The notes under the pieces were generated by a model. It was not told the origin of the DNA, ran no database searches, and saw nothing but the letters and a program-made list of their open reading frames with translations. From positions 5,022,001-5,086,000 of the forward strand of contig NZ_CP159534.1 of assembly GCF_040529335.1 (NCBI RefSeq): 64,000 nucleotides of DNA, in the 5' to 3' direction. A program made the translations under genes and the position numbers. This stretch comes from Streptomyces sp. HUAS MG91. GTDB lineage: Bacteria; Actinomycetota; Actinomycetes; Streptomycetales; Streptomycetaceae. Positions 37,714 through 46,561 of this stretch are shown here, piece after piece; position 1 is the stretch's first letter, and every line of letters starts with the position of its first letter.

Positions 37714-38967
37714 GTGAGCGAGACCAGCGCACAGGCCACGGCGGCCGTCACCGAGGCAGCGGCGGCGGCCTCGGGGACCTGGCGGCGGGCCGGCCTCGCG
37801 GGCGCCGCGGTGGGGGTGGTCGCCGCGGGCGCCGCCGCCGGAGTCGCCGTGGAGCGGCTCACCGTGGGCCGCGGGATGCGCCGCAAGGCCCGGCTGGCGC
37901 TGGACGCGTCGGGGCCCTACGGCTCGCTGCGCGGCCTGCCCGGCAAGGCGTACGCCGCGGACGGCACGGAGCTGTACTACGAGGTCGAGGAGATCGACGA
38001 AGCGGCGCCGGAGGGCAGCACCGCCACCGGCACCCGCAGACGGCGCCTGTTCGGCCGCAAGACGCCCGCGCCCGTCACCGTCGTCTTCAGCCACGGCTAC
38101 TGCCTGAACCAGGACTCCTGGCACTTCCAGCGCGCGGCCCTGCGCGGTGTCGTGCGGTGCGTGTACTGGGACCAGCGCAGCCACGGCCGCTCCGGGCGCG
38201 GGGTGGAGCAGACGGAGAGCGGCGCGCCGGTCTCCATCGACACCCTCGGGGGCGACCTCAAGGCCGTCATCGACGCGGCGGCGCCCGAGGGCCCGCTCGT
38301 CCTCGTCGGCCACTCCATGGGCGGCATGACCGTGATGGCGCTCGCCGACCAGCACCCGGAGCTGATCCGCGACCGGGTCGTGGGCGCCGCGCTCGTGGGC
38401 ACGTCGTCGGGCCGCCTCGGCGAGGTGAACTACGGCCTCCCGGTGGCCGGGGTGAACGTGGTGCGGCGGGTCCTGCCGGGCGTCCTCAAGGCCCTCGGGC
38501 AGCGCGCCGAGCTGGTCGAGCGGGGGCGCCGGGCCACCGCCGACCTGTTCGCCGGGATCATCAAGCGGTACTCGTTCGCGACCCGGGACGTCGACCCGGC
38601 GATCGCCCGGTTCGCCGAGCGGATGATCGAGGGCACGCCGATCGACGTGGTCGCGGAGTTCTATCCGGCGTTCCAGGAGCACGACAAGACGGCCGCGCTG
38701 AGCCGCTTCGCCGGGCTGCCCGTCCTGGTCCTCGCGGGGGAGCAGGATCTGGTGACGCCGAGCGGGCACAGCGAGGCGATCGCGGAGCTGCTGCCCGACG
38801 CCGAGTTCGTGCTCGTGCCGGACGCCGGACACCTGGTGATGCTGGAGCACCCGGAGGCCGTCACCGACCGGCTGGCCGATCTGCTGGCCCGTACGGGCGT
38901 GGTACCGGCAGCCGCTACCGTGGGGATTTATGGAGACACCGGCAGCACCGCACAACCCGGCGGCTGA
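37714..38967 (+). CDS. Membrane-associated alpha/beta hydrolase
   Basis: 417 residues; GTG start with GAGGGAG. One hydrophobic segment near residues 28-48 (AGLAGAAVGVVAAGAAAGVA) suggests membrane anchoring. The hydrolase domain has FSHGYCLNQDSWHFQRAAL, the elbow LVGHSMGGMTVMA (Ser), Asp in LVLAGEQDLVTP and His in PDAGHLVMLEHP. Substrate unknown. This gene between alr and tsaE is a stable feature of actinobacteria. Its 3' end overlaps tsaE by 38 nt. Confidence 0.93.
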   Translation: MSETSAQATAAVTEAAAAASGTWRRAGLAGAAVGVVAAGAAAGVAVERLTVGRGMRRKARLALDASGPYGSLRGLPGKAYAADGTELYYEVEEIDEAAPEGSTATGTRRRRLFGRKTPAPVTVVFSHGYCLNQDSWHFQRAALRGVVRCVYWDQRSHGRSGRGVEQTESGAPVSIDTLGGDLKAVIDAAAPEGPLVLVGHSMGGMTVMALADQHPELIRDRVVGAALVGTSSGRLGEVNYGLPVAGVNVVRRVLPGVLKALGQRAELVERGRRATADLFAGIIKRYSFATRDVDPAIARFAERMIEGTPIDVVAEFYPAFQEHDKTAALSRFAGLPVLVLAGEQDLVTPSGHSEAIAELLPDAEFVLVPDAGHLVMLEHPEAVTDRLADLLARTGVVPAAATVGIYGDTGSTAQPGG

Positions 38968-39493
38968 ACCCGCCACCCCCACGGCCCCCGCCGCTCCCGG
39001 CACGCCCGTATCCACCGTCACGGTGACGGTCACCTCCCCGGACGCGATGGGGGAGCTGGGCCTCGCCCTGGCGAAACGGCTGCGCCCCGGCGACCTCGTG
39101 ATGCTCACCGGTGAGCTGGGCGCCGGCAAGACGACCCTGACCCGCGGCCTCGGCGCGGGCCTGGACGTGCGCGGTGCGGTGACCTCGCCGACGTTCGTGA
39201 TCGCCCGCGTCCACCCGCCGCTCGGCGCGGGCCCGGCGCTGGTGCACGTCGACGCCTACCGGCTCGGCGGCGGTCTCGACGAGATGGAGGACCTGGACCT
39301 CGACGTCTCGCTCCCGGACTCCGTGGTCGTCGTGGAGTGGGGCGACGGCAAGGTCGAGGAGCTCTCCGACGACCGGCTGCACGTGCTCATCGACCGGGCC
39401 ACCGGCGACACCGACGACGAGGTGCGCGTGGTGACGCTGCACGGCATCGGGGCGCGCTGGACCGAGGCGGACCTGGCCTCGCTGGCGGGCTGA
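38930..39493 (+). CDS. tsaE: tRNA t6A synthesis ATPase TsaE
   Basis: 187 residues. TsaE supplies ATPase activity to the TsaB-TsaD complex that adds threonylcarbamoyl to A37 of tRNAs. P-loop MLTGELGAGKTTLTRGLGAG at about residue 60; VTSPTFVIARVH and HVDAYRLGG are conserved. The first ~30 residues are an Ala/Pro-rich extension overlapping the hydrolase gene; a shorter start is possible. Works with tsaB and tsaD at 40.7-42.9 kb. Confidence 0.95.
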   Translation: METPAAPHNPAAEPATPTAPAAPGTPVSTVTVTVTSPDAMGELGLALAKRLRPGDLVMLTGELGAGKTTLTRGLGAGLDVRGAVTSPTFVIARVHPPLGAGPALVHVDAYRLGGGLDEMEDLDLDVSLPDSVVVVEWGDGKVEELSDDRLHVLIDRATGDTDDEVRVVTLHGIGARWTEADLASLAG

Positions 39494-39578
39494 CCACCTT
39501 CTTCCCGTACATCCCGACAGGGCGTCGGCAACATGTTGCGCGACGCCCCGTCGGCGTGTTCACATGGAAGCCGGTCTT

Positions 39579-39596
39579 GGTTAGGTCTACCTAACC
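39579..39596. promoter_or_regulatory. 18-bp palindrome in promoter region of a small gene
   Basis: GGTTAGGT (39579-39586), CT, ACCTAACC (39589-39596). Perfect 8-bp arms, 32 nt ahead of the small ORF at 39628. The half-sites resemble DtxR/IdeR iron boxes (TTAGGT...ACCTAA) but the 2-nt spacing is too short. Candidate operator for an unknown regulator. Confidence 0.5.
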
Positions 39597-39627
39597 ACGA
39601 TTGCTCAGGCTGCCCCGGGAGGCGTCC

Positions 39628-39810
39628 ATGTCGGCATCGGAACGTGACGTAGAGACCCGCGCGGCACCGCTGCTGCCGCGCGCGGGGCGGGACGTGGCGC
39701 GCGGGGTGTCGATGGCGGACCTGCTGGCCTCGTGCGCGGCGGCACGACTGGTCTCGACGCCGCCCGCCCATGCGGGCGCGGCGCCGGTCCCCGCCGAGAA
39801 GTCCGGCTAG
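39628..39810 (+). CDS. Small protein, unknown
   Basis: 60 residues, Ala-rich, from an ATG preceded by GGGAGG at a 6-nt spacing. It contains RGVSMADLLASCAAARLVS, a possible amphipathic helix, with no signal or membrane segment. It is convergent with the next gene (21-nt gap). The good ribosome-binding site and nearby palindrome favour a real gene, but no family was recognised. Confidence 0.55.
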   Translation: MSASERDVETRAAPLLPRAGRDVARGVSMADLLASCAAARLVSTPPAHAGAAPVPAEKSG

Positions 39811-39831
39811 GGCCGGTCCGTCGGACAGGCC

Positions 39832-40389
39832 CTAGGGCACCACGACGACGAGCCGCCCGAAGGTGGCGAACTCCCACATCGCGTTGCCGTCGGCCCGCGA
39901 CTCGCGGATGCCGCCGGTCTGCTTCGTCGGGTCGGGCTCGGGCGTGGAGCCGTCGACGGCGGCGCTGAACCCGATCACCACCCCGTTCGCACTGGCGAAC
40001 CGCACCACGTGCTCGACCGGCGTCCCGTCCGTGCCCGGGATGGCCCCCGAGCGCGAGTTCACCGTGTACTTGCCGGGCGCCGGGTCGACCGTGCCGGGCG
40101 TCACCTCGTACGTGCGCTGCACCTTCCCGCGCGGGCTCACCAGCCAGACGCGGTCCGCGTCCAGCGCGTAGACGACCCGCTCACCCTTGCCGGACTGCTC
40201 GGGCAGCGCCTTCGGGTCCGCCTTCTTCTTCGGGGAGGCGGACGCCGACGACGAGGACGAGGAGGCGTCGGAGGGCGACTTGCCGAGGTCGGCCGGCGCG
40301 CTGGCCGAGGCCTGATAGGCGAGGAAGCCGACCACGGCGAGCGCGCCCGCGGTCAGCGCGGTCACGAATCCGGTGCTGCTCCGTGCCAC
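39832..40389 (-). CDS. Degenerate L,D-transpeptidase-like membrane protein
   Basis: 185 residues from a GTG at 40389 (ARSSTGFVTALTAGALAVV); earlier in-frame starts up to 40548 would add an Arg/Pro-rich stretch without support. One membrane segment near the N terminus, a Ser/Lys linker (SSSSSSASASPKKK), then an outer domain with TYEVTPGTVDPAPGKYTVNS and TGGIRESRADGNAMWEFATF. These align with YkuD L,D-transpeptidases, but the SHGCIR motif has become TGGIRE: the catalytic Cys is absent. Likely a non-catalytic wall-binding protein. Assignment by motif is tentative. Confidence 0.75.
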   Translation of the reverse strand: MARSSTGFVTALTAGALAVVGFLAYQASASAPADLGKSPSDASSSSSSASASPKKKADPKALPEQSGKGERVVYALDADRVWLVSPRGKVQRTYEVTPGTVDPAPGKYTVNSRSGAIPGTDGTPVEHVVRFASANGVVIGFSAAVDGSTPEPDPTKQTGGIRESRADGNAMWEFATFGRLVVVVP

Positions 40390-40498
40390 CAGGTGCCTGC
40401 CTCTCGGTGTTCGACTTCTCCCGGTGACGGTAGCAGCCGGGAGCAGGCGTCCCCCTGGTTGTCGGCGGTCCGGACGTGTCCGCTCTTGTGTGGTCGAC

Positions 40499-40672
40499 AG
40501 GCCCTGCCGCCGGTTTCCCGTCTGCGTCGCGGGGTCCGGCACGCGCATCTGCGGCGTTGTCGTCGGTCAACGACGCTCCGCGTCGCCTCCCTCCTCCGCC
40601 TTGCAGCTGCACGCACCGGACCCCGCGACGCCCGCCCTGCGGGCGGACGACGGGAAACCGGCGGCAGGGCCT
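40499..40672. repeat. 174-bp imperfect inverted repeat (MITE-like) before tsaB
   Basis: Outer arms of 24 bp match perfectly: 40499-40522 (AGGCCCTGCCGCCGGTTTCC then CGTC) with 40649-40672. A second arm pair follows: GCGTCGCGGGGTCCGG (40524-40539) with CCGGACCCCGCGACGC (40616-40631). An extra hairpin CCGCCC/GGGCGG interrupts the right arm. No gene fits inside and no clear target duplication is seen. It ends 12 nt before tsaB. Confidence 0.8.
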
Positions 40673-40683
40673 AGGCTGTTCGC

Positions 40684-41337
40684 GTGCTGTTGCTCGCTGT
40701 GGATACCGCCACCCCCGCCGTCACCGTCGCCCTGCACGACGGCTCCTCCGTCGTCGCGGAGTCGAGCCAGGTGGACGCCCGCAGACACGGGGAGCTGCTG
40801 CTGCCCGCCGTCGACCGGGTGCTCCAGGAGGCCGGGCTGAAGCTGGACGCCGTCACCGGGATCGTCGTGGGCGTCGGCCCGGGACCGTACACCGGGCTGC
40901 GCGTCGGGCTGATGACCGCCGACACCTTCGGGCTCGCGCTCGACGTGCCCGTGCACGGCGTGTGCACGCTGGACGGCCTCGCGTACGAGACCCAGGTGGA
41001 GGGCCCCTTCGTCGTCGCCACCGACGCCCGGCGCAAGGAGGTGTACTGGGCGCGCTACGAGAACCCGCGCACCCGCACCACCGACGCCGCCGTCGACCGG
41101 CCCGCCGACATCGCGGAGCAGGTCGCGGGGCTGCCCGCCGTCGGCGCGGGCGCGCTGCTCTACCCCGAGGTCTTCCCGGACGCGCACGCCCCCGAGCACG
41201 TCAGCGCCGCCGCGCTCGCCGCGCTGGCCGCCGAGAAGCTGGCCGCCGGCGAGGAGCTCCTGGAACCCAGGCCGCTGTACCTGCGCCGGCCCGACGCCCA
41301 GGTCCCCAAGAACTACAAGGTGGTCACCCCCCAGTGA
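40684..41337 (+). CDS. tsaB: tRNA t6A synthesis protein TsaB
   Basis: 217 residues; GTG start. It opens LLLAVDTATPAVTVALHDGS and has GVGPGPYTGLRVGLMTADTF, diagnostic of TsaB, an inactive ASKHA-fold partner that dimerises with TsaD. Residue VVATDARRKEVYWARYE is also typical. The start lies just after the inverted repeat, so its RBS is poor. Its stop overlaps the rimI GTG (GTGA). Confidence 0.96.
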   Translation: MLLLAVDTATPAVTVALHDGSSVVAESSQVDARRHGELLLPAVDRVLQEAGLKLDAVTGIVVGVGPGPYTGLRVGLMTADTFGLALDVPVHGVCTLDGLAYETQVEGPFVVATDARRKEVYWARYENPRTRTTDAAVDRPADIAEQVAGLPAVGAGALLYPEVFPDAHAPEHVSAAALAALAAEKLAAGEELLEPRPLYLRRPDAQVPKNYKVVTPQ

Positions 41338-41846
41338 CCACTGTGGACGTCGACATCCGCGAGATGCGCTGGTGGGACATCGACCCGGTGCTCGCCCTGG
41401 AGAAGGCTCTCTTCCCGGACGACGCCTGGTCGCGCGGCATGTTCTGGTCGGAGCTCGCGCACGCGCGCGGGGTCGGCTCGACGCGGCGGTACGTCGTCGC
41501 GTACGACGGGGACCGGCTGCTCGGCTACGGCGGGCTCGCCGCCTCCGGGGACCTGGCCGACGTCCAGACCATCGCCGTCGCCCGCGACCAGTGGGGCAGC
41601 GGGCTCGGCGCCCGGCTGCTCACCGAGCTGCTGCGGCACGCCACCGCCTTCGAGGTCGCCGAGGTGATGCTCGAGGTGCGCGTCGACAACACCCGGGCGC
41701 AGAAGCTCTACGAGCGTTTCGGCTTCGAGCCGATCGGCTTCCGCCGCGGCTACTACCAGCCGGGCAACGTGGACGCCCTCGTGATGCGTCTGACCACCGA
41801 CACCGTGACCGACACCACCGTGACCGAAGAGAAGAACCATGGCTGA
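41334..41846 (+). CDS. rimI: Ribosomal-protein-alanine N-acetyltransferase-like GNAT
   Basis: 170 residues from the GTG at 41334, overlapping tsaB. GNAT fold: the acetyl-CoA loop is [19 protein letters not shown] (RDQWGSGLG), followed by [20 protein letters not shown]. RimI acetylates the N terminus of S18 in E. coli; actinobacterial forms may act more broadly. It lies between tsaB and tsaD as in many bacteria and overlaps tsaD by 8 nt. The last ~15 residues are a Thr/Val-rich tail. Confidence 0.93.
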   Translation: MTTVDVDIREMRWWDIDPVLALEKALFPDDAWSRGMFWSELAHARGVGSTRRYVVAYDGDRLLGYGGLAASGDLADVQTIAVARDQWGSGLGARLLTELLRHATAFEVAEVMLEVRVDNTRAQKLYERFGFEPIGFRRGYYQPGNVDALVMRLTTDTVTDTTVTEEKNHG

Positions 41847-42936
41847 CGAACCGCTCGTCCTCGGCATCGAGACCTCCTGCGACGAGACCGGCGTCGGCAT
41901 CGTCCGCGGCACCACCCTGCTCGCCGACGCCGTCGCCTCCAGCGTCGACGAACACGCCCGCTTCGGCGGCGTCGTCCCCGAGGTCGCCTCCCGCGCGCAC
42001 CTGGAGGCGATGGTCCCGACGATCCAGCGCGCCCTGAAGGACGCGGGGGTGACCGCGAAGGACCTCGACGGCATCTCCGTCACGGCGGGCCCCGGGCTCG
42101 CGGGCGCGCTCCTCGTCGGTGTCTCGGCCGCGAAGGCGTACGCGTACGCGCTCGGCAAGCCGCTCTACGGCGTCAACCACCTCGCCTCGCACATCTGCGT
42201 CGACCAGTTGGAGCACGGCAAGCTGCCCGAGCCGACGATGGCGCTGCTGGTCTCCGGCGGCCACTCGTCGCTGCTGCTCTCCACCGACATCACGTCCGAC
42301 GTGCGGCCGCTCGGCGCGACCATCGACGACGCCGCCGGTGAGGCCTTCGACAAGATCGCGCGTGTGCTGAACCTCGGCTTCCCGGGCGGGCCCGTCATCG
42401 ACCGGTACGCCAAGGAGGGCGACCCGAACGCGATCGCCTTCCCGCGCGGACTCACCGGCCCGCGCGATCCCGCGTACGACTTCTCCTTCTCGGGTCTCAA
42501 GACCTCCGTGGCCCGCTGGATCGAGGCCAAGCGGGCCGCCGGCGAGGACGTGCCGGTGCGGGACGTGTCGGCGTCCTTCCAGGAGGCCGTCGTCGACGTG
42601 CTGACCCGCAAGGCCGTCCGCGCCTGCAAGGACGAGGGCGTCGACCACCTGATGATCGGCGGCGGCGTCGCGGCCAACTCGCGGCTGCGCGCCCTCGCCC
42701 AGGAGCGCTGCGAGAAGGCCGGGATCCGGCTGCGGGTGCCCCGGCCCAAGCTGTGCACGGACAACGGCGCGATGGTCGCCGCGCTGGGCGCCGAGATGGT
42801 GGCCAGGAACCGGGCGGCCTCCTCGTGGGACCTGTCCGCGGACTCGTCGCTGCCCGTCACCGAGACGCACGTACCGGGCCACGACCACGGCCACGACCAC
42901 GTGCACGAGGTCAGCAAGGAGAACCTCTACTCGTGA
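41839..42936 (+). CDS. tsaD: tRNA N6-adenosine threonylcarbamoyltransferase TsaD
   Basis: 365 residues. The catalytic subunit of t6A37 synthesis. It starts [16 protein letters not shown]; the iron-binding NHLASHICV (HxxxH) and the GGHSSL and [10 protein letters not shown] segments are intact. The C terminus has a His-rich tail ([15 protein letters not shown]), which may bind metal; this is unusual compared with E. coli TsaD but its role is unknown. GTGA overlap with the next small gene. Confidence 0.97.
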   Translation: MADEPLVLGIETSCDETGVGIVRGTTLLADAVASSVDEHARFGGVVPEVASRAHLEAMVPTIQRALKDAGVTAKDLDGISVTAGPGLAGALLVGVSAAKAYAYALGKPLYGVNHLASHICVDQLEHGKLPEPTMALLVSGGHSSLLLSTDITSDVRPLGATIDDAAGEAFDKIARVLNLGFPGGPVIDRYAKEGDPNAIAFPRGLTGPRDPAYDFSFSGLKTSVARWIEAKRAAGEDVPVRDVSASFQEAVVDVLTRKAVRACKDEGVDHLMIGGGVAANSRLRALAQERCEKAGIRLRVPRPKLCTDNGAMVAALGAEMVARNRAASSWDLSADSSLPVTETHVPGHDHGHDHVHEVSKENLYS

Positions 42937-43181
42937 GCGTCGCCCTGATGTGGGAGGCCCGGGCGGTCGCCGGACGCGGCGACGAACTCCTCGCCTGGGC
43001 CAGGGCGCAGCCCCTGGAGCGCGAGCCGGCGCGCCGCGAGACGCTGCGCGCGCCCCAGGACCGGGTCCTCGTCATCACGTGGTGGGACGCCGCGTACGAC
43101 GCCGAACTCCCCGAACTGCCCGAGCCGGACGGCGATCTGGTGACGCGTGCCGTGCACCGCTGGCGGTTCGAGACCGCCTGA
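42933..43181 (+). CDS. Small protein following tsaD, unknown
   Basis: 82 residues, GTG start overlapping the tsaD stop, so translated with it. Contains [20 protein letters not shown] and [20 protein letters not shown], and resembles dimeric alpha/beta-barrel (antibiotic-biosynthesis-monooxygenase-like) folds in pattern, but without recognisable motifs. No signal or membrane segment. Operon position is clear; function is not. Confidence 0.78.
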   Translation: MSVALMWEARAVAGRGDELLAWARAQPLEREPARRETLRAPQDRVLVITWWDAAYDAELPELPEPDGDLVTRAVHRWRFETA

Positions 43182-43308
43182 GCCAGGTCCCACCCTCGGC
43201 CCGTTAAGGGCTGTTTCGCGGTGGTGTGTATCCGAGATTTTCTGAGATTTTCCGAAGAGTCGGGGCGAGAGGTTTACCGTTGTAATAATTCGGACTTACG
43301 TTCCCTGA

Positions 43309-44346
43309 GTGACTGAGAAGAAACGGTTCCGTGGGCGTGCGGTGAAGGCCGCCGGTGTCGTCCTCGGCTGCGCCCTCGTGCTCGGCGGCGCCGGTGCCGG
43401 CTGGGTGTACTGGCACCTGGACCACAACATCCACAGCGTCGACATCGACAGCGCGCTCGGCGACAACCGCCCGGCCCGCGCCGACCGGGCGGGCCCGTCG
43501 CCCTCGCCGTCCGCCTCCGCGTCGCAGGAACCGGTCGAGAAGGGCGTCCTGAACATCCTCGTCCTCGGCTCCGACTCGCGCTCCGGCAAGGAGAACAAGA
43601 AGCTCGGCGGCGGTGACAGCGGCGGGGCGCGGTCCGACACCGCGATGGTCCTGCACCTGAACGCCGACCGGTCCGAGGCGACCGTCGTGAGCATCCCGCG
43701 CGACACCCTCGTGGAGCGTCCCTCGTGCCCGACGGAGTCCGGCGGGACGACGGCGGTCGCGTACGGCGTCATGTTCAACAGCGCCTACTCGCTGGGCGGT
43801 CCGGTCTGCGCGGTGAAGACCGTCGAGACCATGACCGGGGTGCGCATGGACCACTATCTGGAGGTCGACTTCGCGGGCTTCGCGAAGCTCATCGACGCGC
43901 TCGGCGGTGTCGACATCACCACGGACGAGGACATCGACGACGACCTCAGCCAGCTCCACCTGACGGCCGGCCCGCACCATCTCGACGGCAGGACCGCCCT
44001 GGCCTTCGCCCGGACCCGGCACGGAGTCGGCGACGGCAGCGACCTGGGTCGCATCAAGCTCCAGCAGCAGCTGGTGAAGGCGCTGGCGGACGAGGTCTCC
44101 GGCTCCGGGCTGCTCACCAGCCCCACCCGTCTCTACCAGGTCGCCGACGCGGCGACGGGCGCCCTCACCACCGACACCGGCCTCGACTCGCTGAGCAAGC
44201 TGTCGGGCCTGGCGCGCAGCCTCCAGGGCCTGTCCGGCGACTCCGTGAAGACCGTGATGATGCCCGTGGTGCCCGCGCCGTCCGACCGCAACCGGGTGGT
44301 GGCCGACGAGCCGGAGGCCAAGGAGCTCTGGGAGTCGCTGCGTTAG
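43309..44346 (+). CDS. LytR-CpsA-Psr family protein
   Basis: 345 residues; GTG start. One N-terminal membrane helix (about 12-35), a Pro/Ser linker, then the LCP domain outside the membrane: ILVLGSDSR, ARSDTAMVLHLN, VVSIPRDTLV and FARTRHGVGDGSDLGRIKLQ, which hold the metal and polyprenyl-pyrophosphate-binding Asp/Arg residues. LCP enzymes attach teichoic-acid-like or other glycans to peptidoglycan. The upstream 127 nt includes an AT-rich TAATAATT. The gene overlaps the convergent methyltransferase by 4 nt. Confidence 0.94.
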   Translation: MTEKKRFRGRAVKAAGVVLGCALVLGGAGAGWVYWHLDHNIHSVDIDSALGDNRPARADRAGPSPSPSASASQEPVEKGVLNILVLGSDSRSGKENKKLGGGDSGGARSDTAMVLHLNADRSEATVVSIPRDTLVERPSCPTESGGTTAVAYGVMFNSAYSLGGPVCAVKTVETMTGVRMDHYLEVDFAGFAKLIDALGGVDITTDEDIDDDLSQLHLTAGPHHLDGRTALAFARTRHGVGDGSDLGRIKLQQQLVKALADEVSGSGLLTSPTRLYQVADAATGALTTDTGLDSLSKLSGLARSLQGLSGDSVKTVMMPVVPAPSDRNRVVADEPEAKELWESLR

Positions 44347-45545
44347 CCGTCCGCGCGGGCCGGGGCCGGGGCTCCCACCAGCATGGTCGGCGCCCCCGCC
44401 ACCCGGGTCAGGAACACCGTCGCCGACGCCTTCCCGTAGGGCTTCGGCATGACCTTGCGGCGCAGCTCCTCCGGCTCCACGGCGGACCCGCGCTTCTTCA
44501 CGGTGAGCACCCCGACCCCGCGCTCGCGCAGCAGTGCTTTCAACTTCTTCACGTTGAACGGGAGTTGGTCGGTGATCTCGTACGTGCTCGCGTACGGCGT
44601 CGGGAGCAGGTCGTCCGCGGTCACATAGGCGATGGTCTCGTCGACCAGGCCGCCGCCGACCCGCTCGGCCACCTCGGCGACCAGGTGCGCGCGGATGACG
44701 GCGCCGTCGGGCTCGTACAAGTACCGCCCCACGGGCCGCACTTCGGGGTCGGGCAGCCCGCGCCCGGCCAGCGCCCGCGGACCCGGCAGCAGCGTGGCGC
44801 GCATCCTCCCGGGCTCGGTGCCGAACCACAGCACGGCCTCCTTCACGTCGCCCCCGTCCGAGATCCACTCGGCGTCGGCCGCGTCCGGGATCGCCTCGTG
44901 CGGGATGCCGGGCGCGATCTTCAGCGCCGCCCGGGGCGCCTTCAGCGCGGCGGAGACGGCCCAGGACAGGGGCGGTGAGTAGGCCTCGGGGTCGAAGATG
45001 CGGCCCCGGCCGCCCCGGCGCGCGGGGTCCACGAACACGGCGTCGTACGCGGACGTGTCCACCTCCGTGACGTCCGCCTCCCGCACCTCGATCAGCTCGG
45101 CGAGCCCCAGCGCCTCGGCGTTGGCCCGGGCGACGGCGCAGGTCAGCGGGTCGCGGTCGACGGCGAGGACGGAGATCCCGGCGCGGGCCAGCGCGATCGC
45201 GTCGCCGCCGATGCCGCAGCACAGATCGGCGACGGACCGGACGCCCAGCTCCCGGAAGCTCTCCGCCCGGTACGCGGCCACGCTGGTCCGGGTCGCCTGC
45301 TCGACGCCGTTCGCCGTGAAGTACATCCGGGCCGCGTCGTCCGCCCCGAACTTCGCCGCCGCCCGCTGCCGCAGCCGGGCCTGGGCGAGTGCGGCCGAGA
45401 CGAGGTCGGCCGGGTGCTCGCGGCGCAGCCGAGTGGCGAGCGCGAGTTCCTGGGCCGGGTCGTGGTCGCGCAGCGCGTCGAGCAGGGCGCGGCCCTCGTC
45501 GGTGAGCAGGGCGGCGAAGGAGGCGGGGTCGTTCACCCGGCCCAT
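44343..45545 (-). CDS. SAM-dependent methyltransferase with THUMP-like domain
   Basis: 400 residues. The class I SAM site is VADLCCGIGGDAIALARAGI at about residue 105, followed by DRDPLTCAVARANAEALG and the catalytic-region VFVDPARRGGRGRIFDPE. The C-terminal ~70 residues (LKALLRERGVGVLTVKKRGS) fit the THUMP-like RNA-binding domain found in this family, so an RNA substrate is likely. Divergent from the deacetylase pair (83-nt gap). Confidence 0.88.
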   Translation of the reverse strand: MGRVNDPASFAALLTDEGRALLDALRDHDPAQELALATRLRREHPADLVSAALAQARLRQRAAAKFGADDAARMYFTANGVEQATRTSVAAYRAESFRELGVRSVADLCCGIGGDAIALARAGISVLAVDRDPLTCAVARANAEALGLAELIEVREADVTEVDTSAYDAVFVDPARRGGRGRIFDPEAYSPPLSWAVSAALKAPRAALKIAPGIPHEAIPDAADAEWISDGGDVKEAVLWFGTEPGRMRATLLPGPRALAGRGLPDPEVRPVGRYLYEPDGAVIRAHLVAEVAERVGGGLVDETIAYVTADDLLPTPYASTYEITDQLPFNVKKLKALLRERGVGVLTVKKRGSAVEPEELRRKVMPKPYGKASATVFLTRVAGAPTMLVGAPAPARADG

Positions 45546-45628
45546 TGTCCGCCAGTCGGTGGACGATCCCGCGCACGGCGGCGGTGTCGGCCCCTGACCA
45601 GCGCGTTGAGCTGCAAGGATCCGGCGCC

Positions 45629-46561
45629 ATGCAACTAGTACGACAAAACGAAAAAAGCCGGAGAAGGTGGACGGCGAGACGGCTCTCCGTCGCCGTCCTG
45701 GCGGCCTGCGCCCTCGCCTCCGGCTGCGCCGCGGGCGGCGGCGACGCCACGACCGTACGGCCGGCCCCCGGCCAGCAGCCCCTGAAGGCCCCGCCGGCCC
45801 GCGCCCTCGACTCGTACGCCACCCGTCTCAAGGCCGAACGCGCCCGCGTCGTCACGGCGGCGAAGCGCTGGGGCCTGGCCGCGCCGCCGCTGGCCGCGCC
45901 CGCCCCGCCCGCGCGCAAGCCGCACATCGAGCCGCGCAAGGGCTTCGAGGTCGACGACCAGAAGGAACTCGGCCTGCCCCCGGTCTTCACGACGATCCCC
46001 ACCAAGAAGAAGATCGTCTTCCTCACGATCGACGACGGCGCCGAGAAGGACCCGGCGTTCGTGCGGATGATGAGCGAGCTGAAGATCCCGTACACCGCCT
46101 TCCTCAGCGACTACCTCGCCAAGGAGGACTACGGCTACTTCACGACGATGCAGAGGGCCGGGGTGGGCCTGAACAACCACACGCTCCACCACCCCTACCT
46201 GCCGGGCCTGTCCTACGCGGGACAGAAGCGCGAGATCTGCGGCATGCAGGACGTCATCGAGAAGCACTACGGCAAGCGCCCGACCCTCTTCCGCCCGCCC
46301 TACGGCAACTACAACCAGGACACCCTGAAGGCCGCCAAGTCCTGCGGGGTGAAGTACGCGCCCATCTGGAACGCCGAGGTCTTCGTGGACCGAATGGACT
46401 ACCGCGAGTGGGACCGCGACATCCATCCGGGCGACATCATCCTCACGCATTTCCGCGGTCGCGAGGACTGGAAGGGCACGATGCCCGACATGATCCGTAC
46501 GTTCATGAAGTACGTCACCGGCAAGGGGTACGCGGTGGCACGCCTGGAGGACTACCTGTGA
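45629..46561 (+). CDS. Polysaccharide deacetylase lipoprotein, paralogue 1
   Basis: 310 residues from the ATG at 45629 (RBS AAGGAT). Signal with lipobox ALASGCAAG at about residue 30. NodB domain: FLTIDDGAEKD (catalytic/metal Asp pair), NNHTLHHPYLPG (metal His), RPPYGNYNQDTL (Arg-Pro-Pro-Tyr) and ILTHFRG (His). Likely removes acetyl groups from a cell-surface glycan or peptidoglycan. The GTGA stop overlap couples it to its paralogue. Deacetylase substrates cannot be told from sequence. Confidence 0.93.
   Translation: MQLVRQNEKSRRRWTARRLSVAVLAACALASGCAAGGGDATTVRPAPGQQPLKAPPARALDSYATRLKAERARVVTAAKRWGLAAPPLAAPAPPARKPHIEPRKGFEVDDQKELGLPPVFTTIPTKKKIVFLTIDDGAEKDPAFVRMMSELKIPYTAFLSDYLAKEDYGYFTTMQRAGVGLNNHTLHHPYLPGLSYAGQKREICGMQDVIEKHYGKRPTLFRPPYGNYNQDTLKAAKSCGVKYAPIWNAEVFVDRMDYREWDRDIHPGDIILTHFRGREDWKGTMPDMIRTFMKYVTGKGYAVARLEDYL

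Noticed and set aside
39581..39594. DtxR/DmdR1-type iron box
   Set aside because: Half-sites TTAGGT and ACCTAA match, but are 2 bp apart instead of the 7 bp of the 19-bp iron box.
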